A model generated the notes under the pieces. The model saw nothing but the letters and a program-made list of their open reading frames with translations. It had not been told where the DNA came from and did no database searches. DNA of 64,000 nt from NCBI RefSeq assembly GCF_001442755.1, contig NZ_CP006370.1:62001-126000 (forward strand), given 5' to 3'. The translations under genes and the position numbers were made by a program. This DNA comes from Aureimonas sp. AU20. Lineage in GTDB: Bacteria > Pseudomonadota > Alphaproteobacteria > Rhizobiales > Rhizobiaceae. Shown here in pieces: positions 53,178 through 62,402 of the stretch (within the stretch, counting starts at the first letter, position 1; the number at the start of each line of letters is the position of its first letter).

Positions 53178-54431
53178 TCAGGCCGCCTCCAACCAAACGC
53201 GGTAGCGCAGGAGAAACGCCTCCGTGCCCTCCGGGCCGAAGGCGAGTTCGCGCGCGCAATGGGCCGCGCCGATCAGGCAGGCCTCGTCCACCGGCGGGGC
53301 GGCCGAGACGGCGAGGTCGGCCGTCGCCAAGGGCAGGCAGCGCAGGCGCAGCACCTCGCGGATCGGCGCGACCAGCGCCTCGCCGGCATGGGCGAGCGTA
53401 CCTCCGATCACGATCCGCTCCGGGTTGAGCAACGCCACGGCATGGCCGAGCGCCTCGCCCGCCGCCCGCCCGGCGGCCAGGATCAGCGCCTGCGCCTCCG
53501 GCTGGCCGGCCTCGAACAGGGCGATCACGTCACGCGCGTTGCGTGCCGGCAGGCCCTGGTTTGACAGGTCGCGCGCCAGGGCCCAGCCTGCCGCCCGCGC
53601 CTCGAAGCAGCCGCGCTTGCCGCAGCGGCAAAGCGGCGCGCCCGGCTCCAGAAACTGCATATGGCCGATATCGCCCGAGGCGCCGCGCGCCCCGCGCTGC
53701 AGCCGCCCGTTGGCGACGATGCCCGAGCCGATGCCGGTCCCCATCTTCACGAACAGGAAATCGTCCGGGCGCGGTGCAAGGCGGCGATGCTCGAAGATCG
53801 CCATGAGATTGACGTCGTTCTCCACGGCCACGGGCGCGCCATAACGTGCGCGGAGCCAGTCCCCCAAGGGAAAATCGTCCCAGCCTTCCAGGATCGAGGG
53901 GCCGTAGACGCGGCCGAGCCGGTGGTCCACTGGTGCTGGCAGGCTGAGCCCGAGCGCGGCCACGAAGCGGCGCCCGCCGAGATCCGACAGGAGCCGCCCG
54001 AAGCCCATGGCCAGCCGCTCCATCGCGGCTTCCGGCCCGTCCGCGATGCGAAAGGGCACGAGTTCCTGCCGCAGTACGGCAGGGGCAAGGTCGGTGACGG
54101 CGAGGCGCATATGCGTTTCGCCCATGTCCGCCGTCAGCAGCACGGCGCCGGTGGGGTCGAGCGCCAGAAGACGCGTCGGCCGCCCGCCGCTCGGCACCGC
54201 GCTGTCCCCCTCGCGCACGAGGCCGGCGGTCTGGAGCGCCAGAAGCCGCTGCGCCAGCGTCATGCGCGACAGGTTGGTCGCCTGACCCAGCGCCGCGCGC
54301 GACACGCCCTCGCCCGAGGCAACGATCTGCGCGAGCACGGACGCCGCCGCCATCAGCGCGGAAAGAGCAGGCTCGGCTGGGGGAAGGGCAAGGCTCAGGG
54401 ATCGACTCGCGAGACGGGGCCGGCGAACCAT
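53178..54431 (-). CDS. ROK-family transcriptional regulator of fructose importer
   Basis: 417 residues. N-terminal winged helix-turn-helix (VSRAALGQATNLSRMTLAQRLLALQTAGLV then SGGRPTRL) joined to a ROK domain (VENDVNLMAIFEHRR, GTGIGSGIVANG, zinc site GHMQFLEPGAPLCRCGKRGCFEA). The start is taken at ATG 54431; an in-frame ATG at 54518 lies inside the operator hairpin and would add sequence unlike the family. Divergent from the frc operon and likely its repressor, with sugar or sugar phosphate as inducer. Confidence 0.9.
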   Translation of the reverse strand: MVRRPRLASRSLSLALPPAEPALSALMAAASVLAQIVASGEGVSRAALGQATNLSRMTLAQRLLALQTAGLVREGDSAVPSGGRPTRLLALDPTGAVLLTADMGETHMRLAVTDLAPAVLRQELVPFRIADGPEAAMERLAMGFGRLLSDLGGRRFVAALGLSLPAPVDHRLGRVYGPSILEGWDDFPLGDWLRARYGAPVAVENDVNLMAIFEHRRLAPRPDDFLFVKMGTGIGSGIVANGRLQRGARGASGDIGHMQFLEPGAPLCRCGKRGCFEARAAGWALARDLSNQGLPARNARDVIALFEAGQPEAQALILAAGRAAGEALGHAVALLNPERIVIGGTLAHAGEALVAPIREVLRLRCLPLATADLAVSAAPPVDEACLIGAAHCARELAFGPEGTEAFLLRYRVWLEAA

Positions 54432-54497
54432 TCCGCCGAACCGGAGAAATAGGCACGGCTCGCCTGCGTTCCACCAGCCCGCGTGCGCCGCACCATG

Positions 54498-54521
54498 CTT
54501 TTGTCTTTTTTTAGACAAAAG
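54498..54521. promoter_or_regulatory. ROK-repressor-type operator
   Basis: CTTTTGTCT-TTTTTT-AGACAAAAG, a perfect nine-base inverted repeat with a T6 centre, stands out in a GC-rich region. It resembles the T-rich/A-rich inverted sites of Mlc/NagC-type ROK repressors. It lies between the ROK regulator and the frc operon, immediately upstream of a possible promoter at 54526. Confidence 0.75.
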
Positions 54522-54525
54522 GCGC

Positions 54526-54555
54526 TTGCCAGATCGGGCCGCACGGCCCTACGAT
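54526..54555 (+). promoter_or_regulatory. Possible sigma-70 promoter of frc operon
   Basis: TTGCCA (54526-54531) and TACGAT (54550-54555) are 18 bases apart and lie directly after the ROK operator. This leaves a leader of about 230 bases before frcB in which I see no gene; it is GC-rich. Confidence 0.4.
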
Positions 54556-54792
54556 CTCGTCATACCAGCCGGCGAACCAACGCCGGCACAACGAGCCCGG
54601 CCTTCCAGAACGGCCCGGCCATGAGCGGCGAGATCCATCGCCGCCGGGGAAACGATACAGCGGCGCCCGCGAGCGGCGGGCGATCCCGCACTATGAGCAG
54701 TCGGCAGTCTGCCCGCCGGACAAGGGCAGGTCAGGGCGTCGCATCCGGCCCCGCGGCCTCGTGCGGCCTCCGCTTCCTGGGAGGGAAACTCG

Positions 54793-55854
54793 GTGCATTC
54801 TTCGAACGCGCAATCTTCCAACGCATTCTCCACGCGTCGCCTGGGCGCGCTCCTGGCCGGCGCGGCGCTGATCGGGCTCGGCCTGACAGCAGGCGCCAGC
54901 GCGGCGGACCCGATCAAGATCGGCATCGTCACCAAGACCGACGCCAACCCGTTCTTCGCCAAGATGAAGGAAGGCGCGGAGGCCAAGGCCAAGGAACTCG
55001 GCGTCGAGCTGCAGAGCTTCGCCGGCAAGTTCGACGGCGACAACGACACGCAGGTCACCGCGATCGAGAACCTCATTTCGTCGGGCGTCAGCGGCATCCT
55101 GCTCGCCGCCAGCGACACCAAGGCGATCACACCCGTGGTGGAACAGGCGCGCCAAGCCGGCATCCTGGTGATCGCGCTCGACACACCGCTCGACCCCGCC
55201 AACGCCGCCGACGCGACCTTCGCCACCGACAACGTGAAGGCGGGCGAGCTGATCGGCCAATGGGCCGCCAAGACGGTGAAGGACCCAAGCACAGCCAAGG
55301 TCGCCTTTCTCGACGCGATCGAAAGCCAGCCGACCGTGGACGTCGCGCGCGACCAGGGCTTCATGAAGGGCTTCGGCATCGACGTGAAGGACCCCAGCCG
55401 CTACCTCGACGAGGACGACAAGCGCATCGTTGGCCATTTCTGGGGCAACGGTTCGGAAGAGGGCGGGCGCACGGGCATGGAAACCCTGCTCCAGAAGGAG
55501 CCCGACCTCTCGGTCGTCTACACCATCAACGAGCCGACGGCGGCGGGCGCCTACGAGGCGCTGAAGGCGGCCGGCAAGGAAAGCGGCGTTCTCATCACCT
55601 CCGTGGACGGCGGATGCCCCGGCGTCGAGAACGTGAAGGCCGGCGTGATCGGCGCTACCTCCATGCAGTACCCCCTCCTCATGGCCTCCAAGGGCGTCGA
55701 GGCGATCGTCGAGTTCAAGAAGTCGGGCAAGAAACCCGAGCCGACGCCGGGTCTCGACTTCTTCAACACGGGCGTGACGCTCGTCACCGACAAGCCGGTG
55801 TCGGGGATCGAGTCCATCACCTCCGCCGAAGCGCTGAAGAAGTGCTGGGGCTGA
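54793..55854 (+). CDS. frcB: Fructose/ribose-type sugar-binding protein
   Basis: 353-residue RbsB-fold periplasmic binding protein. GTG start with GGGAGGGAAACTCG upstream. Signal peptide to about residue 37 ([12 protein letters not shown]). Mature: [60 protein letters not shown]; then [27 protein letters not shown]. This pattern is the FrcB group (fructose, also ribose and mannose) of Sinorhizobium. First gene of frcBCA. Confidence 0.92.
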   Translation: MHSSNAQSSNAFSTRRLGALLAGAALIGLGLTAGASAADPIKIGIVTKTDANPFFAKMKEGAEAKAKELGVELQSFAGKFDGDNDTQVTAIENLISSGVSGILLAASDTKAITPVVEQARQAGILVIALDTPLDPANAADATFATDNVKAGELIGQWAAKTVKDPSTAKVAFLDAIESQPTVDVARDQGFMKGFGIDVKDPSRYLDEDDKRIVGHFWGNGSEEGGRTGMETLLQKEPDLSVVYTINEPTAAGAYEALKAAGKESGVLITSVDGGCPGVENVKAGVIGATSMQYPLLMASKGVEAIVEFKKSGKKPEPTPGLDFFNTGVTLVTDKPVSGIESITSAEALKKCWG

Positions 55855-55867
55855 GATCGGCCTGAGC

Positions 55868-55906
55868 GCGCCGGGCACCACGCTCCCGCCAAGGAGCGCC
55901 CGGCGC
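55868..55906 (+). terminator. Two-tier hairpin after frcB
   Basis: Outer stem GCGCCGGGC/GCCCGGCGC (nine pairs) encloses an inner stem GCTCC/GGAGC with a five-base bulge (ACCAC). It begins 14 bases after the frcB stop. It probably protects the frcB mRNA 3' end or attenuates transcription into frcC. Confidence 0.65.
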
Positions 55907-56173
55907 CGCTCCCGACCATCGGACTGAAGCGTTCGCCCGAGAGGCCCGAATTTGGCGGGCTGACCGGGGGCGCCCCGTCGGGGCCGCGAACGCGGACCCC
56001 GGTCGCTGCTCCAGCGCGGGGGCCAGACCTTCACGCTCTGAATCCGAGCTGAGCCGTCTGGCGTCTCCGCTCCCGCGCGATCCATCGGATATCGCACGTC
56101 CATCAGCATCCCGCCGCCTTCGCCCTGCCGGCGCGCCTTGCCCGGCTCCCAGCGACCAAGGCGCAGACCGGCG

Positions 56174-56203
56174 GCCGGGCGGCCCCCTCGACGGCCGCCC
56201 GGC
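56174..56203 (+). terminator. Strong hairpin before frcC
   Basis: GCCGGGCGGCC-CCCTCGAC-GGCCGCCCGGC is a perfect 11-pair GC stem with an 8-base loop, followed by a pyrimidine run (TCCTTTCCCCC) and then the frcC ribosome site. With the hairpin after frcB it frames a 380-bp non-coding gap. It may be a leaky terminator that keeps permease and ATPase levels below that of the binding protein. Confidence 0.65.
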
Positions 56204-56233
56204 TCCTTTCCCCCGTTCCAGGAGACCCCAGCG

Positions 56234-57292
56234 ATGACCGCTTCCGAGGGTTCTTCCGTCGCCGGCGCCTCCGGCGACGGGTTCGCGCAGTTCGAGGAGG
56301 GGCGGCGCTCGCCGCTCCGCCGGCTGCAGCATTTGCTCCACCGCTACCCCACGATCGTGCCCTTCGTGGTTCTGGCCCTGGGCCTCGCGGTGTTCAGCCT
56401 CATCGTCGGCGCGCGCTTCTTCCAGCCCTTCAACCTGTCGCTGATCCTCCAGCAGGTGACGATCATCGCGGTTCTGGGCGTGGCGCAGACGCTGGTGATC
56501 CTCACCGCCGGCATCGATCTGTCGGTCGGCGCGATCATGATCCTGTGCACCATCGTCATGGGGCATCTCGCCGTCTCGGCGGGGCTGCCGCAGGAGGCGG
56601 CCTTCGCGGCGGCGCTGCTGGTGGGCCTCGGCTGCGGCGCGATCAACGGCGTGCTCGTCACCTATCTCAGACTGCCGCCCTTCATCGTCACGCTCGGCAC
56701 ATGGAGCGTCTTCGGCGCCCTGTTCCTCTATTATTCCGGCAGCCAGACCATCCGCTCGCAGGTCGTGGCCGCCGAGGCGCCGCTTCTGCAATGGATGGGC
56801 GCGGCGACCTCGCTCGGCGGGGCGCGCTTCACCGCCGGAACGCTCGTCATGCTTCTGGTCGCGGCGGCCGTCTGGTACATGCTGAACCGCACCGCCTTCG
56901 GCCGCCATGTCTATGCCGTGGGCGACGACGCGGAGGCGGCGCGGCTCTCCGGCATCGACGCCAAGCGCACGCTTCTGTCCGTCTACGCGCTGTCGGGCCT
57001 CATCTGCGCCATCGCCGCCTGGGTGCTGATCGGGCGCATCGGGGCCATCAGCCCGACCTCGGGCGGTTCGGCCAATCTCGACTCCATCACCGCCGTGGTG
57101 ATCGGCGGAACCTCGCTCTTCGGCGGGCGCGGCTCGATCGTCGGAACCCTGGTCGGGGCCTTGATCGTCGGCGTCTTCCGCAACGGGCTGGCACTCGCCG
57201 GGCTCGATGCGCTCTGGCAGGAATTCACCGTCGGTCTTCTCATCATCGTCGCGGTCGGCCTCGACCAGTGGATCCGGCGGGTGTCGGCATGA
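56234..57292 (+). CDS. frcC: Fructose-type ABC permease
   Basis: 352-residue RbsC-family permease. Cytosolic tail of about 45 residues, then helices (TIVPFVVLALGLAVFSLIVG near 45-64). Conserved VLGVAQTLVILTAGIDLSVGA near 97-117, LPPFIVTLGTWSVF, and GRHVYAVGDDAEAARLSGID near 223-242. Start chosen at ATG 56234 after GGAGACCCCAGCG. ATGA overlap with frcA. Confidence 0.94.
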   Translation: MTASEGSSVAGASGDGFAQFEEGRRSPLRRLQHLLHRYPTIVPFVVLALGLAVFSLIVGARFFQPFNLSLILQQVTIIAVLGVAQTLVILTAGIDLSVGAIMILCTIVMGHLAVSAGLPQEAAFAAALLVGLGCGAINGVLVTYLRLPPFIVTLGTWSVFGALFLYYSGSQTIRSQVVAAEAPLLQWMGAATSLGGARFTAGTLVMLLVAAAVWYMLNRTAFGRHVYAVGDDAEAARLSGIDAKRTLLSVYALSGLICAIAAWVLIGRIGAISPTSGGSANLDSITAVVIGGTSLFGGRGSIVGTLVGALIVGVFRNGLALAGLDALWQEFTVGLLIIVAVGLDQWIRRVSA

Positions 57293-58068
57293 GCGCCTTC
57301 GTTCTCCAGGCCGAGGGGCTTCGCAAACGCTATGGCCGCGTGGTCGCGATGGACGGGGTGGATTTCGACCTGAAGCGGGACGAGATCCTGGCGGTGATCG
57401 GCGACAACGGCGCCGGCAAGTCCACCATGATCCGAGCCCTCGCCGGTGCGGTTCGGCCGGACACCGGGCGCATTCTGATCGACGGCGAGCCCGTGTCCTT
57501 CCGCACGCCCATGGACGCGCGGCGCGCGGGCATCGAAAGCGTGTTCCAGAACCTTGCGCTTTCGCCCGCCCTGTCGATAGCCGAGAACCTGTTTCTCGGC
57601 CGCGAGGTGCGCCAGAAGGGTCTGGCGGGCCGGCTCTTCGGCCATCTCGATCTCGCCCATATGGAAGCGGAAGCGCGGCGCCAGCTCGCCGGGCTCGGCC
57701 TCACCACGGTTCAGGACATCCACCAGAAGGTGGAGACCCTGTCGGGCGGCCAGCGGCAGGGGGTCGCCGTGGCGCGGGCCTGCGCCTTCGGCGGGCGCGT
57801 CGTGATCATGGACGAGCCGACCGCCGCGCTCGGCGTCAAGGAAAGCCGGCGCGTGCTCGACCTCATCCTCGACGTGAAGCGGCGCGGCCTGCCGGTGGTT
57901 CTCGTGTCCCACAACATGCCGCACATTTTCGAGGTGGCGGATCGCATCCACATCCACCGGCTCGGCCGCCGGCTCGCGGTGATCCGGCCGCGCGACTTCA
58001 CCATGTCCGACGTCGTCGCCTTCATGACGGGCGCGGCGGTTCCTCCCCCGGAAGCCCTCGCCGCCTGA
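57289..58068 (+). CDS. frcA: Fructose-type ABC ATPase (single domain)
   Basis: 259-residue single-domain ATPase, half the size of RbsA, as is typical of FrcA. Walker A GDNGAGKST near 39-47, FQNLALSPALSI Q-loop, signature LSGGQRQGVAVARA, Walker B VVIMDEPTAALGVKESRRV, switch LVSHNMPHIFEV. It must act as a homodimer with FrcC. Confidence 0.95.
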   Translation: MSAFVLQAEGLRKRYGRVVAMDGVDFDLKRDEILAVIGDNGAGKSTMIRALAGAVRPDTGRILIDGEPVSFRTPMDARRAGIESVFQNLALSPALSIAENLFLGREVRQKGLAGRLFGHLDLAHMEAEARRQLAGLGLTTVQDIHQKVETLSGGQRQGVAVARACAFGGRVVIMDEPTAALGVKESRRVLDLILDVKRRGLPVVLVSHNMPHIFEVADRIHIHRLGRRLAVIRPRDFTMSDVVAFMTGAAVPPPEALAA

Positions 58069-58104
58069 CGGCCGGCTTCCCCTTCTCGATCAGAAAGGCA
58101 CGCA

Positions 58105-59109
58105 ATGTTCGCCGCCAAGCGCATGGACCACAAGCTCGCCCGCATCCGCTCGGGCCAGTATTCCCCGAAAGATTTCATCATCGCCGACGCCAAGGACGGC
58201 GACATGGCGCTGGGCACCGGGACGGCCGGGCCGGACTTCGGCGCGGACGGCAAGCCGACCGGGCGCATGCGCCCGCTTCAGGTGTACCGCGACGGCATGG
58301 AGCGCATGGTGGCCTCCGGCCTCATCGACATCATGCTGACCTCGCTCTCCTCGGCCGAGGTGCTGACGAAGAAGGGCGTCTACGACGGATCGGACGTGAC
58401 CCCGGCGGTGCGGCTCAACGACGGCAGCGACATCTGGCATTGGCGCGGCGCCAACTACAAGCACCTGCCGACCGTGCCCTTCCGCACCGCGCGGCTCGAC
58501 CGCGTGAAGCCGGTGTCCGATCTCGGCCTCTACGCCCTCACCTTCTTCAACGATCTCGACCAGGACCGGCGCTCGCTGGACGCCTATGCTGCGTTTCGCG
58601 ACGAGGCGACGGCGGCGGGCGTCAGGCACTTCCTCGAAGTCTTCAATCCGCAGTTCGAGGTGAAGACGGCGGGCTCGGACTTCGCCACCTACAACAACGA
58701 CGCGATCGCAAGGTGCCTCGCCGGCGTGTCCTCGCTGGATCGGCCGGAGTTCCTGAAGGTCGTCTACAACGGGCCGCGCGCGACGGAAGAACTCGCCTCC
58801 TACGACCCCGGCCATCTCATCGTCGGCATCCTGGGCGGGGCCTCGTCCACCACGCGCGACACGCTGGAGATGGTGAAGCAGGCCGAGAAATACGGCGCGC
58901 GCGTCGCGCTCTTCGGCCGCAAGATCTTCTTCGCGGAGGATTGCGAGGAGATCGTCCGGCACATGCGCCTGGTGATCGAGGAGGACGTCTCGTCCGAGGA
59001 GGCGACAAAGCGCTATCACGACATCCTCGGCAAGAAGGGCATTCGCTCCAAGAAGTCTCTGGAAGAGGACCTCGAGATCACCGACCCCTCGCTCAAGATG
59101 GGAGCCTGA
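58105..59109 (+). CDS. Unidentified TIM-barrel-like protein in frc operon
   Basis: 334 residues, no signal peptide or membrane segment. I do not recognise a named family with certainty. Alternating strands and helices (GLIDIMLTSLSSAEVL; DLGLYALTFFNDLDQDR; RHFLEVFNPQFEV; LIVGILGGASSTTRDTLEMVKQAEKYGARVALFGRKI) suggest an aldolase-like alpha/beta barrel. The GGASSTTRDT stretch looks like a phosphate site and FLKVVYNGP ends a strand with a Lys as in class I aldolases. It lies between frcA and a PfkB kinase, so it may split or convert a sugar phosphate. Confidence 0.7.
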   Translation: MFAAKRMDHKLARIRSGQYSPKDFIIADAKDGDMALGTGTAGPDFGADGKPTGRMRPLQVYRDGMERMVASGLIDIMLTSLSSAEVLTKKGVYDGSDVTPAVRLNDGSDIWHWRGANYKHLPTVPFRTARLDRVKPVSDLGLYALTFFNDLDQDRRSLDAYAAFRDEATAAGVRHFLEVFNPQFEVKTAGSDFATYNNDAIARCLAGVSSLDRPEFLKVVYNGPRATEELASYDPGHLIVGILGGASSTTRDTLEMVKQAEKYGARVALFGRKIFFAEDCEEIVRHMRLVIEEDVSSEEATKRYHDILGKKGIRSKKSLEEDLEITDPSLKMGA

Positions 59110-59115
59110 GGCGGA

Positions 59116-60132
59116 ATGGAGACGGCAAGACGGGGGTTCCTGACGGCCGGAACCTGGTGCGCGGACCACAACAAGCTGGTGGAGCGCTGGCCGGAGGAGG
59201 ACATGGTCGTCGAGATCCTGTCCGAGGGTGTGGAAGGCGGCGGCTCGGCCTGCAATTTCGGGATCGACATCCGCCGGCTCGACCCCGCCATGCCGGTGGA
59301 CACGATCGGCGTGGTGGGGGACGACGCGGACGGCGCCGTCCTGCGGGCGCAGGCCGAGGCGGCGGGCATCGGCGTCGCCGGGCTCCATGTCGTGCCGGGC
59401 GGGCGCACCAACTTCACCGACGCCTACAGCGTGCGCTCCAGCGGGCGGCGCACGCATCTCTTCCACCAGGGCACGAGCGCGCTGCTCTCGCCAGAGCATT
59501 TCGACTTCGCCGGCTCCTCGGCGCGCATCCTCCATCTCGGCCTGCCCGGCATTCACGAGAAGATGGATGGGCCCTGGGGCGGCGAGGCCAACGGCTGGCT
59601 GCATGTCCTGAAAGCGGCGCGCCGGGCCGGGCTCCAGACCAATCTGGAGCTTCTGCAGATCGCGCCAGCGCGCCTGCGCGCCATCGTGGAGCCCTGCCTC
59701 AGGGCGCTCGACCTCCTCGTCATCAACGATTTCGAGGTCGGCGCGATCACCGGCACGGCGACGACGTGCAATGGGGCGACGGATGTGGAGGCCTGCCAGC
59801 GGGCCGGGGCGCGCGTGATGGAACAAGGGTCCATGCAGGTGCTCGCCATCCACTTTCCGCTCGGCGCCCTCGCCTTCGAGCGGGACGGAACGGTGACGCA
59901 CCGGCCCTCCGTCAGCGTGCCGCAGGCGGCGGTGATGGGCGCCAACGGCGCGGGCGACGCCTTTGCCGCCGGCTTCGTCTACGGCTTGCACGAGAGCTGG
60001 CCGGTGTCCGAGTCCCTTAGCCTTGCGCACGCTTCCGCGGCAGCCTCGCTGCGCGATGTCGGCACGACGGGCGGCGTCGAATCCTGGCGCGCCTGCCTCG
60101 ATCTGGCGGAAGGCTGGGGCTGGCGGCACTGA
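59116..60132 (+). CDS. PfkB-family sugar kinase (frc operon)
   Basis: 338 residues. N-terminal GTWCADHNKLVERWPEEDMVVEI and GGGSACNFGIDIRRL, the TNFTDAYSVRSSGRRTHLF lid region, INDFEVGAITG, and the catalytic ANGAGDAFAAGF near 276-287. Starts six bases after the previous stop, so it is part of the frc transcript. Likely phosphorylates the imported ketose or its derivative. Last gene on this strand; a 249-bp gap separates it from a convergent PfkB gene. Confidence 0.9.
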   Translation: METARRGFLTAGTWCADHNKLVERWPEEDMVVEILSEGVEGGGSACNFGIDIRRLDPAMPVDTIGVVGDDADGAVLRAQAEAAGIGVAGLHVVPGGRTNFTDAYSVRSSGRRTHLFHQGTSALLSPEHFDFAGSSARILHLGLPGIHEKMDGPWGGEANGWLHVLKAARRAGLQTNLELLQIAPARLRAIVEPCLRALDLLVINDFEVGAITGTATTCNGATDVEACQRAGARVMEQGSMQVLAIHFPLGALAFERDGTVTHRPSVSVPQAAVMGANGAGDAFAAGFVYGLHESWPVSESLSLAHASAAASLRDVGTTGGVESWRACLDLAEGWGWRH

Positions 60133-60381
60133 TCTTGGTGGCGCGTCTCCGCTGAGGGGTGGCATCGGTCGGGGCTTGGCGAACGCCGTCATGGTCCGAC
60201 GGGTTTCAGGCGCCCTCCTCACTGAAAGGTCTCGTGGCTTGGCGCACCGCCTGTCGAAGGCAATGCTCGCGTCCGAGCCGAGGCTGCTTGCCATCGCTAA
60301 AAGCGGCGACCGTTCTCGCTCAGCGGGAGGACTGGGCGGTACGCTGAACGAGCCGCACCTTTACGCCCTCACCTCGCAGCA

Positions 60382-61332
60382 TCAGGCGACGGCATGCCGA
60401 GGCGTCTCGTTCATGAAGGCAAGCGTCTCCGCAAAAGAGCGGATGCCGGCGTCCGAGCCAAGGCCCGTCGCTACCAGGGCGGCGGAGGCCTGGGCGAAGT
60501 CGAGCGCGGTGGCCAAGTCCATCCGGTGATGCAGGGCGGCGATGAAGCCCGCGTCGAACGCGTCGCCGCAACCGGTCGTGTCCACGACATCGATCGCGAA
60601 GGCCGGGCGGGTCACCGCCTCGCCGGAGGCCGCCATGAACGAGACCCCCTCCCCGCCCAGCGTGAAGACGCAGTGCTTCACGCCGCGATCCAAGAAGAAG
60701 CGGCCCGCGCCGCGAGTGTCGGACACGCCCGAGATCGCCTGCGCCTCTTCGATCGAGGGCATGAAATAGTCGATATGCGGCAGAAGCGGCTCGATCAGCG
60801 CGAGCGTGCCCTCGTTGGCGCCGAGGAGATCGAAGGTCACGGTGCGCCCGCGCCGCTTGGCCTCCGCCAGCAGGCGGCGGCTCGGCTCGCCGTCGAGCTT
60901 GCCCAGGAGGCCCGTGCCGCCGAGATGGACGATGGGCGGCGCCAGCACGGCGTCGAGCGCCGCGTCGGCGACCTCGAAATGGTCGGAGGCGCCGCGCGCA
61001 TGCAGCGCAGGGCGTGAGCCGTCGCGGCGGATGTTGAGGATGGTGGCCGAGGTCGGCACGCCAGATAGGCGCTGCATCTCAGCGGTATCGACGCCGAAGC
61101 GTTGCAGCATCGCCAGCACGAAGTCGGCCTTCTCGTCCTCCCCCACGGCCCCGACGGCGAGGCAGTTCAGCCCGAGCTTGGCCAGATCCACCACGGTTCC
61201 GCCCGCCGTTCCCGCGACGGTGAGGCGGATTTCCTCGATGAAGTCCACCTGCCCGCCGGGCGGGATGGCGTCGACCGGTCGGCCGAGCACGTCGAGAATG
61301 TAGAGGCCGATCACCGAGGCGTCGTGGGTCAT
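60382..61332 (-). CDS. PfkB-family sugar kinase (ribose-type ABC operon)
   Basis: 316 residues. GLYILDVLGRPVDAIPPGGQVDFIEEI N-terminus, AGTAGGTVVDLAKLGL substrate loop, GEGVSFM, and the catalytic DTTGCGDAFDAGF with Cys in place of the usual Ala of GAGD. Follows the permease by 44 bp. It is likely to phosphorylate the sugar brought in by the ribose-type ABC system. Confidence 0.92.
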   Translation of the reverse strand: MTHDASVIGLYILDVLGRPVDAIPPGGQVDFIEEIRLTVAGTAGGTVVDLAKLGLNCLAVGAVGEDEKADFVLAMLQRFGVDTAEMQRLSGVPTSATILNIRRDGSRPALHARGASDHFEVADAALDAVLAPPIVHLGGTGLLGKLDGEPSRRLLAEAKRRGRTVTFDLLGANEGTLALIEPLLPHIDYFMPSIEEAQAISGVSDTRGAGRFFLDRGVKHCVFTLGGEGVSFMAASGEAVTRPAFAIDVVDTTGCGDAFDAGFIAALHHRMDLATALDFAQASAALVATGLGSDAGIRSFAETLAFMNETPRHAVA

Positions 61333-61376
61333 GAAAACGTGGGTCCAAGCAAGGGTGGAGGGAAGTCTCAGTGCGC

Positions 61377-62402
61377 TCAGCCGCGCTGGCCGAGGGTGAA
61401 GATCGTGCCGGCGATGAGGATGAAGGCGCCGACGATGGCGAGTTGCAGCGTGCTGGGAATGCCGACGAAGATCAGGACGTTGCTCACCAGCGTGATGAGG
61501 AGGACGCCGAGCAGGGTGCCGACGACGCTGCCGGACCCGCCGGTGATGCGCGCCCCGCCCAGCACCACGGCGGCGATCACCTCCAGCTCCATGCCGGCGA
61601 GATCGAACGGATTGGCGAGCCGGTTGCTGGACACGTGGACGACGCCGGCGACCCCCGCCAGCAGCCCGGCATAGGCGAAGACGAAGAGGCGCACGCGGAA
61701 GAGATTGAAGCCGAGCCGTTCGGCGATCGCGGGATTGCCGCCCACCGCGAAGACCGCGCGCCCGATCAAGGTGCGCTCCAGGATGAACCAGGTGAGGATA
61801 GCCGCGCCGACGAGAACCAAGACGGTCGCCGGCAGGATCGAAACCGCGCCGTTCGCCCCGACATGGGTATAGAGCGGCGCCTTGCCGAATGCGTCCATCG
61901 CCGTCGGAATGTTCATGAACAGCGCCGTCCCGACGAAGGTCAGCAGGAAGCTGCGGATGATGTATTGCGTGCCGATCGTCACGATCAGCGAGGGCGCCTG
62001 CAGCTTGTGGACGAGAACGCCGTTCACGGCGCCGAACGCCGCCCCGCCGAGCGCGGCCAGAACGAGGATGACGGGCATGGGCATGCCCGGCACGACATCC
62101 ACCACCAGCATGGTCAGCGCATACATGACGAAGGCGGCGATGGCGGTAAACGACACGTCGATGCCGCCTGCCGCCAGGACCACCAGCACCCCCATGGCGA
62201 AGAGGCCGCGCACCACCGAGGCGCGCAGGATGTCGAAGAGATTGTTCATCTGCAGGAAGTCGGGATTGGCGGCGACCACGACGAGGCAGGTGAGGACGAC
62301 GAGCGCCAGCGTGAAGAGCTCCGGCCGCCGGATCATCTGGTCGCGCAGGCGCGCGCCGAGCCCGGAGCGCGCGGCGGTGGGGGCGGACAGCGTGTCGGTC
62401 AT
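61377..62402 (-). CDS. Ribose-type ABC permease (RbsC/YtfT-like)
   Basis: 341 residues, eight to ten hydrophobic segments. FAMGVLVVLAAGGIDVSFTAIAAF near 90-115, APSLIVTIGTQYIIRSFLLTFVGTALF, GRAVFAVGGNPAIAERLGFN near 222-241, and the C-terminal GGSGSVVGTLLGVLLI. Overlaps the ATPase gene by ATGA. CUT2 family; sugar unknown. Confidence 0.94.
   Translation of the reverse strand: MTDTLSAPTAARSGLGARLRDQMIRRPELFTLALVVLTCLVVVAANPDFLQMNNLFDILRASVVRGLFAMGVLVVLAAGGIDVSFTAIAAFVMYALTMLVVDVVPGMPMPVILVLAALGGAAFGAVNGVLVHKLQAPSLIVTIGTQYIIRSFLLTFVGTALFMNIPTAMDAFGKAPLYTHVGANGAVSILPATVLVLVGAAILTWFILERTLIGRAVFAVGGNPAIAERLGFNLFRVRLFVFAYAGLLAGVAGVVHVSSNRLANPFDLAGMELEVIAAVVLGGARITGGSGSVVGTLLGVLLITLVSNVLIFVGIPSTLQLAIVGAFILIAGTIFTLGQRG

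Noticed and set aside
57207..60020. 937-codon open frame on the plus strand
   Set aside because: It is an alternate frame of frcC, frcA, the barrel protein and the PfkB gene. The translation is Arg/Gly/Ala-rich with no recognisable fold.
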